From NCBI GenBank assembly GCA_900175165.2, contig FWWN02000349.1:1-64000 (forward strand): 64,000 nucleotides of DNA, in the 5' to 3' direction. Each line of letters begins with the position of its first letter. Within the stretch, counting starts at the first letter, position 1. The DNA is from Rhizomucor pusillus (Eukaryota; Mucoromycota; Mucoromycetes; Mucorales; Lichtheimiaceae). The notes beneath the pieces are model-generated. The model was not told the origin of the DNA and made no database searches. It saw only the letters and a list, made by a program, of their open reading frames with translations. A program made the translations under genes and the position numbers. Positions 37,560-48,864 of the stretch are shown piece by piece.

Positions 37560-38720
37560 GTAGTTGCTTGCAGAGATCCACTGTATATCGTCTGGTCCAT
37601 TTCTGCTCAGTCAATGCTATGACGGTCGTAAAATGTCGAGAGTAAAGACGACAGCTTTAGTCATTCTTTACGAGGTTCCAATTGAGAATATTATCGATAG
37701 AAATGCGTGGTCTCTGCTCGCTCCTTCATCACACTGCAAGCGTTTGTCGACGGTCGGAAGCGTGGCTTTAGCATACCAATCATCCAGTACATGCAAGTCT
37801 GGAGCATGCACTTGCTCTCTGTACGTATCCTTTGCGGCGGATTTAAGATAACATAGTTGAGCATGGCTAGCGATGATTTGGCCGAAGTGATATTTGTTCT
37901 CTAAACAAAGGTTTTTATTTACGACAAAAATTTCAGCTCCTGTATCTATGAGGCCGAGCCAGGTTTTATTCTGTATAAAAATGAGAGAATTTGCCCTGCA
38001 GATTGTCCCTCGGTTTCGAGCTCTGCAGTGGCTTTATCGAGTCCGTCCATAAATATCGCCCATTTGTTGATCTTATGTGTCATCAGTGCCTTGAACCGGA
38101 TTCTGAAACAATTCTCTTGCTTCAGAATCGTGTAGCAGCAAAGCGGGTTGGTGGATCAATGAGAGGTATGTCACTGGCATCGCTGGCTTTCTATTTCTGA
38201 ACTGTTGCCGTTTCCGTTCGTGGAGCAGCACATGGTACACCGATCAGACGGATCGTCGTCAGTGTGAGGTTTACAGCCCATTGGACAAGCATCGTATTTG
38301 CGGCGTGCAACAGGATAACCATCCATGTGCCGGCGGCGCGAAGAATAATGTGACAGGAGTGCCGGTGCGCTTGGTGCAATCTTGCTGATGTATTTGTTCA
38401 GGAGCTTAATCAAGCCGTCGAACGCGTCTCTCGGCATCCCATGCTTCAGCACATAAGCATAAAGCTTAGTACTGAACTTCGCGTTATCATGCTCCTCAAG
38501 ACCGTCTGCCCTGAAGTCTACGAGATAGATGGTTCATTCTCTTCGGCTGCTGGCACGAAATCAGAAGGCTCGAAGTCCTCGACTCCATGATCACAAATCA
38601 TCACGCCGTCTTTAAAGTCCATTTGAGAGCTTTTCGTCTGCGAGGTTGCCGTTCTCATCGTCGTGTTCCAGGTTCATCCACTCATTATCGGTCGTCTCTG
38701 AAGTATGAACCAGCTGCTCC
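37560..38720 (-). pseudogene. Probable transposon protein relic (tnp2/KDZ-like)
   Basis: Minus-strand coding-like pieces in changing frames. First comes an acidic stretch (DHGVEDFEPSDFVPAAEE, near 38590-38520). Next is a helical segment KLYAYVLKHGMPRDAFDGLI (about 38470-38400). This is followed by a zinc-ribbon-like motif YDACPMGC...CTMC (about 38310-38235). Further along, at 37960-37620, is EIFVVNKNLCLENKYHFGQI and a second patch. This order resembles large transposase-domain proteins dispersed in fungal genomes, which carry a CPxGC..CxxC ribbon near the N-terminus. Frames are broken by stops and the catalytic core appears deleted. The family call is from memory of the pattern and is tentative. 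Confidence 0.4.
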
Positions 38721-39383
38721 TCACATGGCAGAGGAACGGTTTCAAATACCTGAAGATCGTTAGCATGTTTCTGACTATATCGTCGAGCAGTTTGTACTTA
38801 CTCTACGAATGGCGGTCGGATGGGTACAAGTGATTGCCTCACTACTACGTGGTGAACTTCCCTTCGTGCCTTGCTTTGCTAACTCCTCCGCTTACGACGT
38901 CGAATCGCTGGTGACAGTCAGGTCAAATGAAGAGTTCGTTGTTCTTTCTCGACATTCTCGAACTCGTGGAAATGAAGGCTACACGCGCGCCCAGTTAATG
39001 CTAGATTAATTTCTCGGAGTATCCAAGGAAAGTCTTTTCACGTAACGAATATCACATAGTACACAAGAATTTACCTGAAGTATTTAAGGATAGAGTGCAA
39101 CTTGTTGGAATCCCTTGGAGTTCCTAAGGAACAAAATAGTTCAGCCGTGTACATTCCCTATGGTATTGGAATATTGCGAGAATGGTTTAAAAACATATCG
39201 TATATGAGTAAAAGACGGATGAAAGGACCAAATCAAAAGCGAAATTTTATATTTGCGAAAAAGCGATTACAGCTATGTATTTATAAAAATGGTATACAGT
39301 AGAAGAATGATACATGAATATCATAGTATAATATAAGACAGGATTGCAACAAACATGTCCTTTTAGGTGATGTATTCTTATTT
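38721..39383. other. Gene-free stretch downstream of the HAK transporter
   Basis: AT-rich, with no convincing gene. The motif tatccaaggaaag near 39019 is the reverse complement of the repeat core found at 36443-36641. Confidence 0.4.
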
Positions 39384-41921
39384 TTACAATTCGTAAAGCA
39401 TGCCGATTTGGATCATCTTGTCAACAGGAACTCCGTAAAGCGTTTGTCGATTCTCCATGCTGTTTCGTAGAAGCCAGGCATAACATTCAATGATGACGCG
39501 CTTGATGATAAAAGTCCCGGGCTTGGAGGTAACGTTGACTGTATTTGTAAGGTAGACGATTCGTTGCTCCTTGGCTTTTTGTAATTTGTCGGCTCGCTCA
39601 AACATTTCATCGGCTCGCAGCAACTCCTCGATGCGGTTTACAACGTATTCGTCGAGTTCGCTCTCAGATGGTGGTAAATCCTTGTATCCTTGACGCAAGA
39701 TAATACGATAAGCCGAGCTGTTGGTGTTGTTTGTTGAAACAAAGCTATCATCGAGGAATACTATGCTGCGTTCTTCTGTTGGGACGGTTGCGATGTTGAC
39801 ACTTCGACTGTGGCAAAAGATCACGACCGATGGTTCAACTTGCAGCACGCTGCGTAAATGTCTGTATGCTGTAGGGACGTCGAATCCAGCTGGATCGAAT
39901 ACGATAAAGATACCATCCCATGGAGACAAGTTGGAAGTAGTAGGTCGCAAAATTACCATCGAATCACCAGACATGTCGATTTCCTCGCCGCGGACGTCCT
40001 GTTTGCGAAGCAAAGTTTCGTACGCCCATTGCTTGATAGTTCCGTAGCGCCAGATACCCATAAGTAAAGATAGGACTAGACCCATAGCGATTGTAAACCA
40101 CGCACCGTTGGGAACCTTGAGAAGCGACGAAGATAAATAAGCGCCGTCGATGAGACCAAAGAAGCAAAAGAAAGCAAGCGAAAGCAGGATATTCCAGCGC
40201 CAGACAATGATGGATACCAGCGTCGTAAAGATGGTCGTGACAAAGGTGCTCATGACCACGCAAGTTCCGTAGGCGTGTCCGAGAGCGACTGTATTTTGGA
40301 ATCCTCCGGCAACAGCGACAGTAGCAATCATCAGAAGCCAGTTGGCCTCAGGGATATACACTTGACCTTGAAATTTATGCGAGGTGTGGACAATTTTGAG
40401 CTGAGGGATGTTGGAAAGATTTATCGCCTGGCTGAGAATCGAGAAGCATGCGGAAATCATAGCTTGAGACGCAACAATAGCAGCCAGTAGAGCCATCACG
40501 AAAGCGAACCAAAAAGCTGCAGGAGGGACGGATGCGAAGAAGGCGTTGCTCCATGCGGTACCAGTTGTGTCTTGAACCATGTATGCAGCTTGGCCAAGGT
40601 AGGCAATCAAAAGGCACTGTATCGAGCATGTTAGATAAGGAGTATATGCGAGGGAATTTAAGTCGACTACTTACAGGATAGGCGAATCCAAGCCAAGATA
40701 AACGCACAGATGAAGCATGAAAATGTCCGAGATCCGCAAATAGTGCCTCGACACCAGTGATCGCAAGCAGAGTACCGCCCATCATTTCCCAGCCTTGACG
40801 TCCGTGATGAGCGAACCAGTGATAAATCCAGTATGGCGAGAATGCTTGGAAGACAGATGCATCGTAGTAAACGAGGTTGTAAACACCACAGGCGAGATTG
40901 AGCAAAAGCCAGATGACGACAATGGGTGCAAAGGTAACGGCGATCTTGGTTGTTCCAATAGGTTGAATGGCAAAAATAAGGATTAGGATAACCTCAGATA
41001 TGCCTGTACGCATAGCGTCTGTGATCTGAGGAGCGGCGACTTTAAGACCTTGGATAGCACCGATAACTGTTTTATGCATAAGATGTCAGTTGTTGATCGT
41101 CATATGACGTTAATGTTTACGAAGAATGCACTTGCCCGTTTGCGCCGGTGTTAGAACACCATCCGCAAGCACCATACAAACACCAATGATAGCAAGCAGA
41201 CTGACCAGGTGCCTCAGGAGATTTGAATTTTCCAGCCAATTCCGGAAACTGCGGTTGATGGATCGTATATCGCCTGTCGGATGTCTGCTGAATCCGTGCC
41301 TGCTCACGCTGTTTGGATTACTCCAACTGATACGTGCCTGCGTAGAAGAGTGTTAGTCTCGGCAGGTTGTGTCATGTAATATTGCAACTTACGTAGCGAG
41401 CAAGTAACGAGTACAGCGCAAATGTGCCACCTTCACCGTTATCGCTCGCAGATAAGACAAAGACACAGTACTTGACAGTGACCACCAGCGTCAGAGTCCA
41501 AATGATAATTGACAGGGATCCCAAGATATCTTCGCGTGTGGGCGTGGAGGTAAATGTGGAAGAGTATACGTACAATGGGGATGTTCCTATGTAACAGGAT
41601 CATCGTCACAATCTGTTGCAGATACAACGGGTTGTCATGATTAATCTCACCAATATCACCGTAAATAACGCCTACTGATTGATACGCCAGATATAACATA
41701 ATTGATTTGCTAATCACCTATCAATCACAAAAGAAATGATCGTTAGCAGGAGGTAAAGGGCGTATTACTTGAGATAATGGGTAACTTGCAGGTCGAGAAG
41801 GGATATCGGTGTTCACGAGGACATCCTTCGACTTGCCAGTTTGCACCGAGTTGAACATGGTCTTGTCCTTGTACTTGATAGAACTTTCTTGATCAATGTC
41901 AACAATATCCTTCTCCTTCAT
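39384..41921 (-). CDS. HAK/KUP-family potassium transporter
   Basis: Six exons, reading leftward: 41921-41769, 41717-41651, 41586-41393, 41337-41136, 41066-40675 and 40616-39384, giving 746 residues. The protein moves K+ into the cell, probably with H+, across the plasma membrane. Family signatures are [21 protein letters not shown] at the first membrane segment, [53 protein letters not shown] and [20 protein letters not shown]. About twelve hydrophobic segments precede a long soluble C-terminus, as usual for fungal HAK proteins. The intron at 41067-41135 uses a GC donor (gcaagt); GT alternatives lose the frame. The open frame extends upstream of 41921 into a hydrophobic stretch, but the family normally begins with a polar N-terminus, so 41921 is preferred. 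Confidence 0.95.
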
Positions 41922-42431
41922 GGTATATCTGCTGTGCGTTCTTGGAAAGATATATATACACAACAGGACAATTGAAAAGGTAAGATAAAAAGCCAAAAAA
42001 TGGGTGATCGTCATTGCTTTTATAGTATGTGCGTGTGCCGTTGGTTGGCTAGGCTTCATTTATCTTGGCAAGTGCATCCATACGCACGCGTACAATACAT
42101 ATCCACAGCTCAAGGTTTCATCAGCACTGTCCAAATGCCTGGATTTCAGATACGGACTTGTTGATCCAGCAAACAGCAAAAAGTGCGCATCCGGAATAAG
42201 GAAGGAGCGCGTCTGTGTCACCGCAAAATGCCTCAAGCGCCAGATCGCGTTGTTGTTGTGGCTGCTTGAGTCGCTTTGCTCCATACACTCCCCTGTCTTT
42301 GATATCTATACGCTAAAATCGCGCATGATACACAAGCCCTCTATTCATGGAAAAAAAGGAACAAAAGAAAGATATACTCCTGACATATACAGATTCGTAC
42401 ACGCAGAAATCACGCATTTATGTTGAGTATC

Positions 42432-43206
42432 TTACAAAGCGTAGCTTGATGTGCTGAATGCATATTCCTCTGATCCATCGTCGTGGCTCGTTCCAGGCTC
42501 GTCGTGTGGTATTAAATCCCATAGTTGGTTCTCGTTGTCGGTGTACTTGCGTTCATACAACAACACGACCGTGCCCTCCTTCTGCCAGTTGCCCTTTACG
42601 AAAAATAATAAATTAATTTAACAATGCAAGCCACAGCTATCTCACTCTGTCTTTCTTAAACTTACTCGGATATCCAACACAAGGTTCGGATCAACCTGAG
42701 GATGTATGAAACCATCTTCTCGGTAGTACCATCGTTGGTTGTGCGCATCCTCGATCATTTTCCGTTTGTACTGGATCATTTGTTTGTCACTTGTTAGTTC
42801 GCCTGGAAAAACAGGAACATCAATACACAGTTCCTTGCATCTTTTAATAGATATCCTTTGCACGCACCTCCAGCAACGTCGAGTACTTGCGGGGGTAAAA
42901 CGCAGCAAATGTTAAGAGTCGGTCGAAAATAAACAACGTTCCTTTAGCAAAAGCTTACCCAGTCCAGAGCATTTGTTTATGATATAACCATTGTCGTACA
43001 TCCACAGCTGATTGTCGTAGTTTTGGGATTTCTTTGGCCACACAACAATCTTAGCAGTCGCCTGGAACAGTTCGTCAGCGCAATGGGATTTCAGGAGGAG
43101 AAAAGGCGCCCCACGTTACCTTGAGCGAGTCGCCCTGCACATCAAGAACCATCTTGTGTGGGCATCGTGATTGAATGAAGAACCAACCAGAGGGGAAGTT
43201 ACTCAT
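42432..43206 (-). CDS. Ricin-B-type (beta-trefoil) lectin-like protein, 168 aa
   Basis: Five exons, reading leftward: 43206-43120, 43061-42959, 42885-42868, 42802-42666 and 42593-42432. Three repeats each end in the Q-x-W signature of the fold: DNQLWMYDNGYI, NQRWYYREDGFI and NQLWDLIPHD. Hydrophobic lines such as MVLDVQGDSL, LVLDVAGGEL and LVLDIRGNW mark the start of each lobe. Such domains bind galactose-type sugars or other ligands. No signal peptide is seen (start MSNFPSGWFFIQS), so it is probably cytosolic. The third exon is only 18 nt and is needed to join LVLDVAGG. A pure one-domain protein of this kind is common in fungi; its ligand is unknown. Confidence 0.88.
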
Positions 43207-43681
43207 CTTATGCAGGAACCTCCTTGGTGCGTGTGCGGAAAACTGTCGATATTGACTCGCATTTTCGCCCTTTGAAACTCCACACTGACAGACATCCTGC
43301 TATCCTCAGCGCTTAGCACGCAAAAGAATCATATGAACATTGATGTATCTATTTTTTTCTGCTTAATATACCAGAGCAATCCGAAAGCTTCTTTGCTGCA
43401 AGTTTGACGGCATGCGTGAGGGATAAAGAATTACAACTGATATTGCCCCAAATGCAACCATCGAGAATCAAGAAAGACAAGTCATTCAATCTAATTATGA
43501 ATCTCTTACGTGCAAAAAGAAAAGGAAAACGAGAGAAATTTAAAGAAAAGACAATCTGGGAGGATGCAGCAATAGGGTGACGGTGGTAGAAAAAGAAGAA
43601 GAAAAGAAAAAAAACAAGAGACAGAGAGAGTGTGTATATATGTGCGTTTGCGAGGATGGGGGGATGGGGCGGACGAATCTT
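43207..43681. other. Spacer between the lectin and Ral-like genes
   Basis: About 475 bp with purine-rich runs (gaaaagaaaaaaaacaagag and gagagagtg near 43600), probably the 3' untranslated region of the Ral-like gene. No gene seen. Confidence 0.5.
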
Positions 43682-44471
43682 CTACAGTATGATACACTTG
43701 CCCTTCTTTGATTTGCCTTCGGTTGCTTGGAGCTGTTCTTTGCGTGCCTTGATACTCCTCATGAGCATGGTGTATACTTCTTCAACGTTTTGCCGAGTCT
43801 TGGCTGAAGTCTCCAGATACGGGCATCCCCATTCCTGAGCAAGTTGCTGACCCTCCGCCGACGATACTTTACGCAGGTGAGCTAAATCCACCTTGTTGCC
43901 GACCAAGATGAATGGTATCTAAAAGCAAGCCCCCAGTTATTATTTATCAGTAAAACATCACACGTTTTGCTGCTCCTTTCTCCTTACCGAGTCGTCGTCC
44001 AGGACTCTCAGAATTTGGTCTCGAAATTCCTGCGTGTGCTCAAACGATTCATGCTCACACACTGAAAATACACACAGAAAACCTTCACCGGATCGATAAT
44101 AGTTATCGCGGATCTAGAAGATCATCATCACCATCCAGGTTAAATAACTAAAACTGTTATTTTTGGCTTGCCTGCACAACTTATGCATACATACCGCGGC
44201 ATATTCTTCCTGTCCAGCTGTATCGAGGATATCTATCTGACATTCTTGACCATCCAGCATAACCTTCTTGCGATACGCTAAAGTTAAAGTCAGTGGAGCC
44301 ACATCTTATTGATGTAAGCGATGAATACGTACAATCTGCCTTTGTTGGATCGTATTCTTCTACAAAGTCGCCGTACATATACTGCAACGTCAGAGCCGAC
44401 TTGCCTACACCGCCAGAGCCGACCATAATGACTTTGTGGAGAGGCAGCGTCTGTTTGGACTTTTTGGTCAT
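43682..44471 (-). CDS. Ral-like small GTPase
   Basis: Four exons, reading leftward: 44471-44333, 44277-44195, 44113-43988 and 43918-43682, giving 194 residues. It carries [20 protein letters not shown] (P-loop), YDPTKADSYRKKV (effector loop, identical in type to Ral), [20 protein letters not shown] (switch II), GNKVDL and [14 protein letters not shown]. The effector sequence PTKADSYRKKV separates Ral from Ras and Rap, which have PTIEDSY. The C-terminus KGKCIIL is a CAAX box ending in Leu, which favours geranylgeranylation. Ral acts in exocyst-linked membrane traffic in animals; the role here is inferred. The RapGAP-domain gene at 14.6-17.4 kb could regulate a GTPase of this class. Confidence 0.93.
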
Positions 44472-45240
44472 GATCAAGTGGTGTTAATCGGTGGAACTAG
44501 AGAGGGAAAAGGAAGGTGGGCAGGAAATTCGGCGATTGGAAGCATCACCTGCTGCTGAAAATTATTGATGGGCTGCTGTTGCTGGTGCTCAGAAGAGTAG
44601 TGTGTGATGATTCAGACAGAAGAGCTGGCAACCCGATCGATCAAGCTTGCTTTTTTTTTCTTCCTTTTGCTGTTGTCAGGGATACCGTATCATAATTTTT
44701 TTAATATCCACAGCACCTCTTACACATAGTCATAAATAAGGTATGCTTTTACAGCAATAAAACTCCATATTTGTCTCATAACCGCATCGATGATTTGCAT
44801 GGACGTCTCGTAATTCTTTTTTGCATTCTGGGTGCAGGTGCCATCCAGCGTGATTTGGTGATACCACTCGTGGTAGTACGCAGTTTCAATTGACAACCGA
44901 TCCACTCTACGAACTTTTCTGACTTGATTGGCTAATATAAGCTTTTGATCCTCAAAACCACCGGCTTTAATATATCCCACACGCACACCCCACCCACCCC
45001 GGTCGTGGATGGCAACGGCGGCCCACAAAGGACGGCAGATTATTGCTGCTGCTGCACGGGAGTGTAGCATCATCGGAGCCAAAGTGCCAATTTTCAGTTG
45101 AGTGTCACACAGGGAGCACAAGAAAAGCTTTTGCTTAAATTAGTTGCTGGCCCGCGTTATTTATATTCGAACACAAAATCCTTCCTTCTCTCTCTTCCTT
45201 TCTCTTCAATTCTTTCGCTCCTTTCACACTCATTACTACT
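44472..45240. other. Divergent promoter region, Ral-like / KNH-like genes
   Basis: No gene is convincing. The T-rich and pyrimidine-rich segment at 45175-45240 directly precedes the KNH-like ATG. The minus-strand frame 44720-45121 lacks protein-like features. Confidence 0.5.
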
Positions 45241-46042
45241 ATGAAGTTCTCTCTCACCGCCACTGCTCTTTTGTCCTTTGCTGCTTCCGCCTTTGCTCAA
45301 TCCTCTGCTGCCAGCGGTGCTACTCCCAACGCTGGTGTTGCTGTCACTGCTCCTGGCCTTGGTGTAAGTTTTATCACCAATTGGTACCTAGGAGATGATT
45401 CCAGTTTCTAAAAAACCAATTGTAGGCTGTTTGGACTGCCGGCAAGGCCCAGACTGTTGCATGGTAAGGGATCAATTCAGTGTCTTGACCAATTCCCCCC
45501 TACCCTCTCGAGGCAGCTCACTCACACACACATGTACAATAGGACCGTCCAAGACAACTCTGTCCAGACCATCGATTCCATTGAATTGCGCAACGGTCTC
45601 TCTGCCAACTTGCACAAGATTGGCGTTATTGGTACCAACATCCCCGTTGCTCCCGGCTCTTGGACCTGGAACATTCCTTCCACCGTCCAGAGCGATGGTT
45701 CCTGTAAGTATATTCTATCCCCGAATGCAGCAGCGTATTTTCCCAAATACTAACAATTGTTCTCTCTGATTAGATGTCCTCGTCCTTAACAGCAACAAGG
45801 GCTCTACCTACTCGCCCTACTTTACCATCATGGGCGCCGCCCCCAACTCTAACAGCAGCATGCTTCCCGAACCCACCGCTACCGGCGCCTCCGGTTCTGC
45901 TGGTGCCTCTGGCTCTGGCTCTGGCAGCGGCGCCTCGGCCTCCCAAACCAACTCTGAGAACTCTGCTTCCGCCTTGATGAACTCGGGCGTTGTTGCCGTT
46001 GCCGCCGGTGCTGTTGCCGGTGCTGCTGCTATCCTCTTCTAA
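45241..46042 (+). CDS. Secreted Kre9/Knh1-like protein with GPI-type tail
   Basis: Exons 45241-45363, 45426-45463, 45543-45703 and 45774-46042 give 196 residues. The signal peptide is clear (MKFSLTATALLSFAASAFAQ). The middle is the Kre9/Knh N-terminal domain: WTAGKAQTVAW, IELRNG, PGSWTWNIPSTV and YSPYFTIMG. The C-terminal part is a Gly/Ser/Ala-rich spacer ending in a small hydrophobic tail (SGVVAVAAGAVAGAAAILF), which is the pattern of a GPI-anchored protein. It probably sits at the plasma membrane or cell wall. The codons are strongly C-rich at third positions, as in highly expressed genes. A related gene lies at 51460-52097. Confidence 0.92.
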
Positions 46043-46248
46043 GGAAGCTGTGGCTCCTTTCCTTCTTTTCTTTTTCTCTTTTCTTACCTTAATTTCCTCC
46101 GTGTACATTCTAGAACGTAAAGTAATCTCATTACTCCACATTTTTTAACTCTTTTTTTATTTGTCAATTGAGACATAAAGCATAACAATTTGTTTATTAT
46201 GCTGTAAGGAAAATTGGTCCAGCTTATTAGTAGGGGTATCTCTGTTCT

Positions 46249-47144
46249 CTAAGAAGCCAAGTCAGGGTTGAGATCAAGGATCCAGAACGGATCGCCGCCC
46301 TGGTTGGCATCTTCACCACTCGTCGGCCGATCTGACGGCTGCTCTGCCTTGTTACCCCTTTCGTCCATCGAAGCTTCACTTGCAGAGCTTTCAACTATGC
46401 AACATATCGTCGTCAACAATCCAGCTGGGATATTTAAACGAAACCAAAAATATATGTATATATAAAAACTCACATTGTTCTTCTTGGTTTGGTGGTCGAG
46501 ATCCGGCATACTGCCAGTACAGCAGTCCTCTTCTCATCCTTTCTTCATCCGGATACGGTTTTTCAAACCCAATCTTCATATCTCGGCTCATCAAGTCAAA
46601 GTTGGGTGGAGCCGATGTGTATTTGGATAACTTTGATGCATACGACAAGATATCCGCAAATTCGACGTTGGCTGGCCCACAGTGTTAGCGCAAAAACGAA
46701 CACTTTAGAATAATGAATGATCTTTTTCTTACATTGCTCGGCATACTTGATTTTCTCGAGCTCCTTGGAAGCAACCGCCAGTTCCTGGTCGAGATCTTCA
46801 CGCGTCTCGTTCAACTGCTCCACCATGCGAAGAAGTGCTTCCTGGTGCTTTTGGATCTCGTCTTGAACCCGTAAGATCTGCTTTTGCCGTGCTTGGTGCT
46901 CTTCAACTGGACGGTAGTTTCAGCATCCTGCGCATTTCCCTCACGTACATTTTCCTCTCTTACTTCTTGTCAGCGCTGCTTGCAGCTTGCGATCCGTGTC
47001 GCAAATCTGCCGCACAAGCACCTCTGCTTCCTTGTCGTCTGCATTGGCACTTTCTGCAATCGATGTTAACACTTGGAAGTAGCGATGGATATATGAAGAG
47101 TATTCTGTCAGGAGATCGTTGACTTGATCTCGCAAGGACTGCAT
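46249..47144 (-). CDS. MED4: Mediator complex subunit 4
   Basis: Four exons, reading leftward: 47144-46964, 46906-46733, 46671-46474 and 46394-46249, giving 232 residues. An N-terminal coiled coil (LRDQVNDLLTEYSSYIHRYF and IEEHQARQKQILRVQDEIQK) is followed by the MED4 signature FADILSYASKLSKYTSAPPN and by YPDEERMRRGLLYW. The end is acidic and polar. MED4 belongs to the middle module of Mediator, bridging transcription factors and RNA polymerase II. An in-frame extension upstream of 47144 is hydrophobic and unlike the family, so it is not used. Confidence 0.88.
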
Positions 47145-47370
47145 GGTCGGCCAGAAACAGAGAGCGCTGTGGTACAAAACCATCCAAACACAGACAAGAA
47201 AAAGCGACCGCAATCTTTAAGACAATGCTTCGGATAAGTCTGCTATGTATACAAATGACTGCAAACAGCTAGTTAACGCAGATAATAAAGTGTTGTTCGG
47301 TTTATTGGGAAATTAGGAATATCTCCTAGTCGTATAGATTTCCAACAATTGAGCTACAAGATCCTTTTGC

Positions 47371-48390
47371 CTAATCACGCTGAGTAGCATTCAAGATCTG
47401 GAGGATGCGGATAAAGAGGTTGATAATATCCATGTACAGACTGGCAGAGGCCATAATGTAATCTTCAGGCGAATAGCGGTTGAAGATCAAGTAGGTATCA
47501 AAGATAATATAACCTGAAAAGATGATCACGCCACCAATCGCCAGTGCAAGCTGGAACCCTTCAGAGAACGGGAAGAAGAGTTGAACAAGGGATGCCAAAA
47601 GCAGTACACAAATGCCGCCGAATAAGCTGTCGAAGGTTTGGTGGGTTAGAGGTAAACACATGTACGAAAAAAAAAAAGCAACACACATGTATACACTTAC
47701 AAAGGCGCCATTCCACTGAAATCCCATTTAGATTGGAGTGTAAACATGGTCAGTCCAAAGAAGACGCCGAAAGTGATGATGAGCGCCTGCATTACAATCT
47801 TTTGATCATACAGCGTCACTGGGAGCAAAACGTTAATGCGACAAGAAACTCGCAAAATACTTGAATTATTTACCTATGGTACCCACGAGGTGGGACTCCA
47901 TCAATGTAAAAAGCGCAAGCAAGCCATAATTCAATGGAGTTGATCGTGCCTTCCACATCAAAGCAAGCAGGACACCGATAGAGCCGAACATTGAAGTGTA
48001 CAACAGCCAAGGGCTAGCACAATTGAGTTTACAATGCATCCTTTCTGCAAAAAGAGAGAAATGGACTTACTTTGTCTGGACGTATTGCTTCACGGAGGCA
48101 TTGTACATGTAAATTGCTGACATGACCACAGTTCCAAGAACTTGTGCTGTCAAGATTGAGTAGACCTTCCGTACAAATGCTAAGGTGTATTTATGTCAGC
48201 GGTCTATCCTTCCAATGTCTGCAAAAACAACAATCGTACCCATTCTGACTTCAAGCGGGCTATTAGCAACCGATTCCTTGTAGAGGTCATCACCGTCGTC
48301 GCCACCAAAGAGTGGTTGACGAGCTTCTTCTTCGTATGCTGGAGGAGGAGCCGGATATTGCTGTTGATACTGCTGTGCTCCGTATGACAT
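47371..48390 (-). CDS. BI-1/Lifeguard-family membrane protein (LFG4/Bxi1 type)
   Basis: Five exons, reading leftward: 48390-48240, 48179-48071, 48013-47874, 47818-47701 and 47626-47371, giving 257 residues. The N-terminus is cytosolic and rich in Gln, Pro and Tyr (YQQQYPAPPPAYEEE). Seven hydrophobic segments follow, from FVRKVYSILTAQVLGTVVM to the C-terminal helices. The family signature is present: SGYIIFDTYLIF, then SPEDYIMASASLYMDIINLF and ILNATQRD. Such proteins sit in the ER, Golgi or vacuole membrane and influence Ca2+ leak and cell death or the unfolded-protein response. It shares a 474-bp divergent region with SLX9. Confidence 0.93.
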
Positions 48391-48864
48391 TGATTCAGTG
48401 AAAGAAACAAGTGCTGCTGCTTGCTGAGCGGGAATGCGTTGCGAGAAATTTCGGCTTCATGCAGCCCTGCTGCTGCGGTGATGTTGGCATGACAAATGTC
48501 AGATGTTATCTTTGTGTCTCTCGAAGATGCTAGATGAGTGTCTTCCAAAAAAGTTCTCTTCCTCTAACGGCTTTCAGTGGTTTGATACGTGAAATGATTG
48601 TCGTTTCTGAATGATTAACACGTCTTTTTTTTTGCAAAACGCAGAAAGTAGGATATATCAAAGAAGCCTACAGATTCTGAATTAAAAATGCTAGTCCAAT
48701 GAGTCAAGCATAGTTTATACATCACCCTGCAACCTTCGGTTACGTTGATCGCAGGATAAGAACTTTTTGTGTACAAGCCCAATATCTTCAGTGGGCATTT
48801 TCTGACGATGAAAAACTCAGGCCTTGAACCTTTCTCTTGCCGACGCCCCTCCTCTTTGATAACT
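48391..48864. other. Shared divergent promoter region, LFG / SLX9 genes
   Basis: 474 bp between two start codons with no coding frame of interest. It must hold both promoters. No defined element recognised. Confidence 0.5.

Noticed and set aside
42004..42426. Plus-strand 140-aa frame upstream of the HAK gene
   Set aside because: No ATG in a good context, and it lies in the promoter region of the transporter; the hydrophobic start is probably chance.
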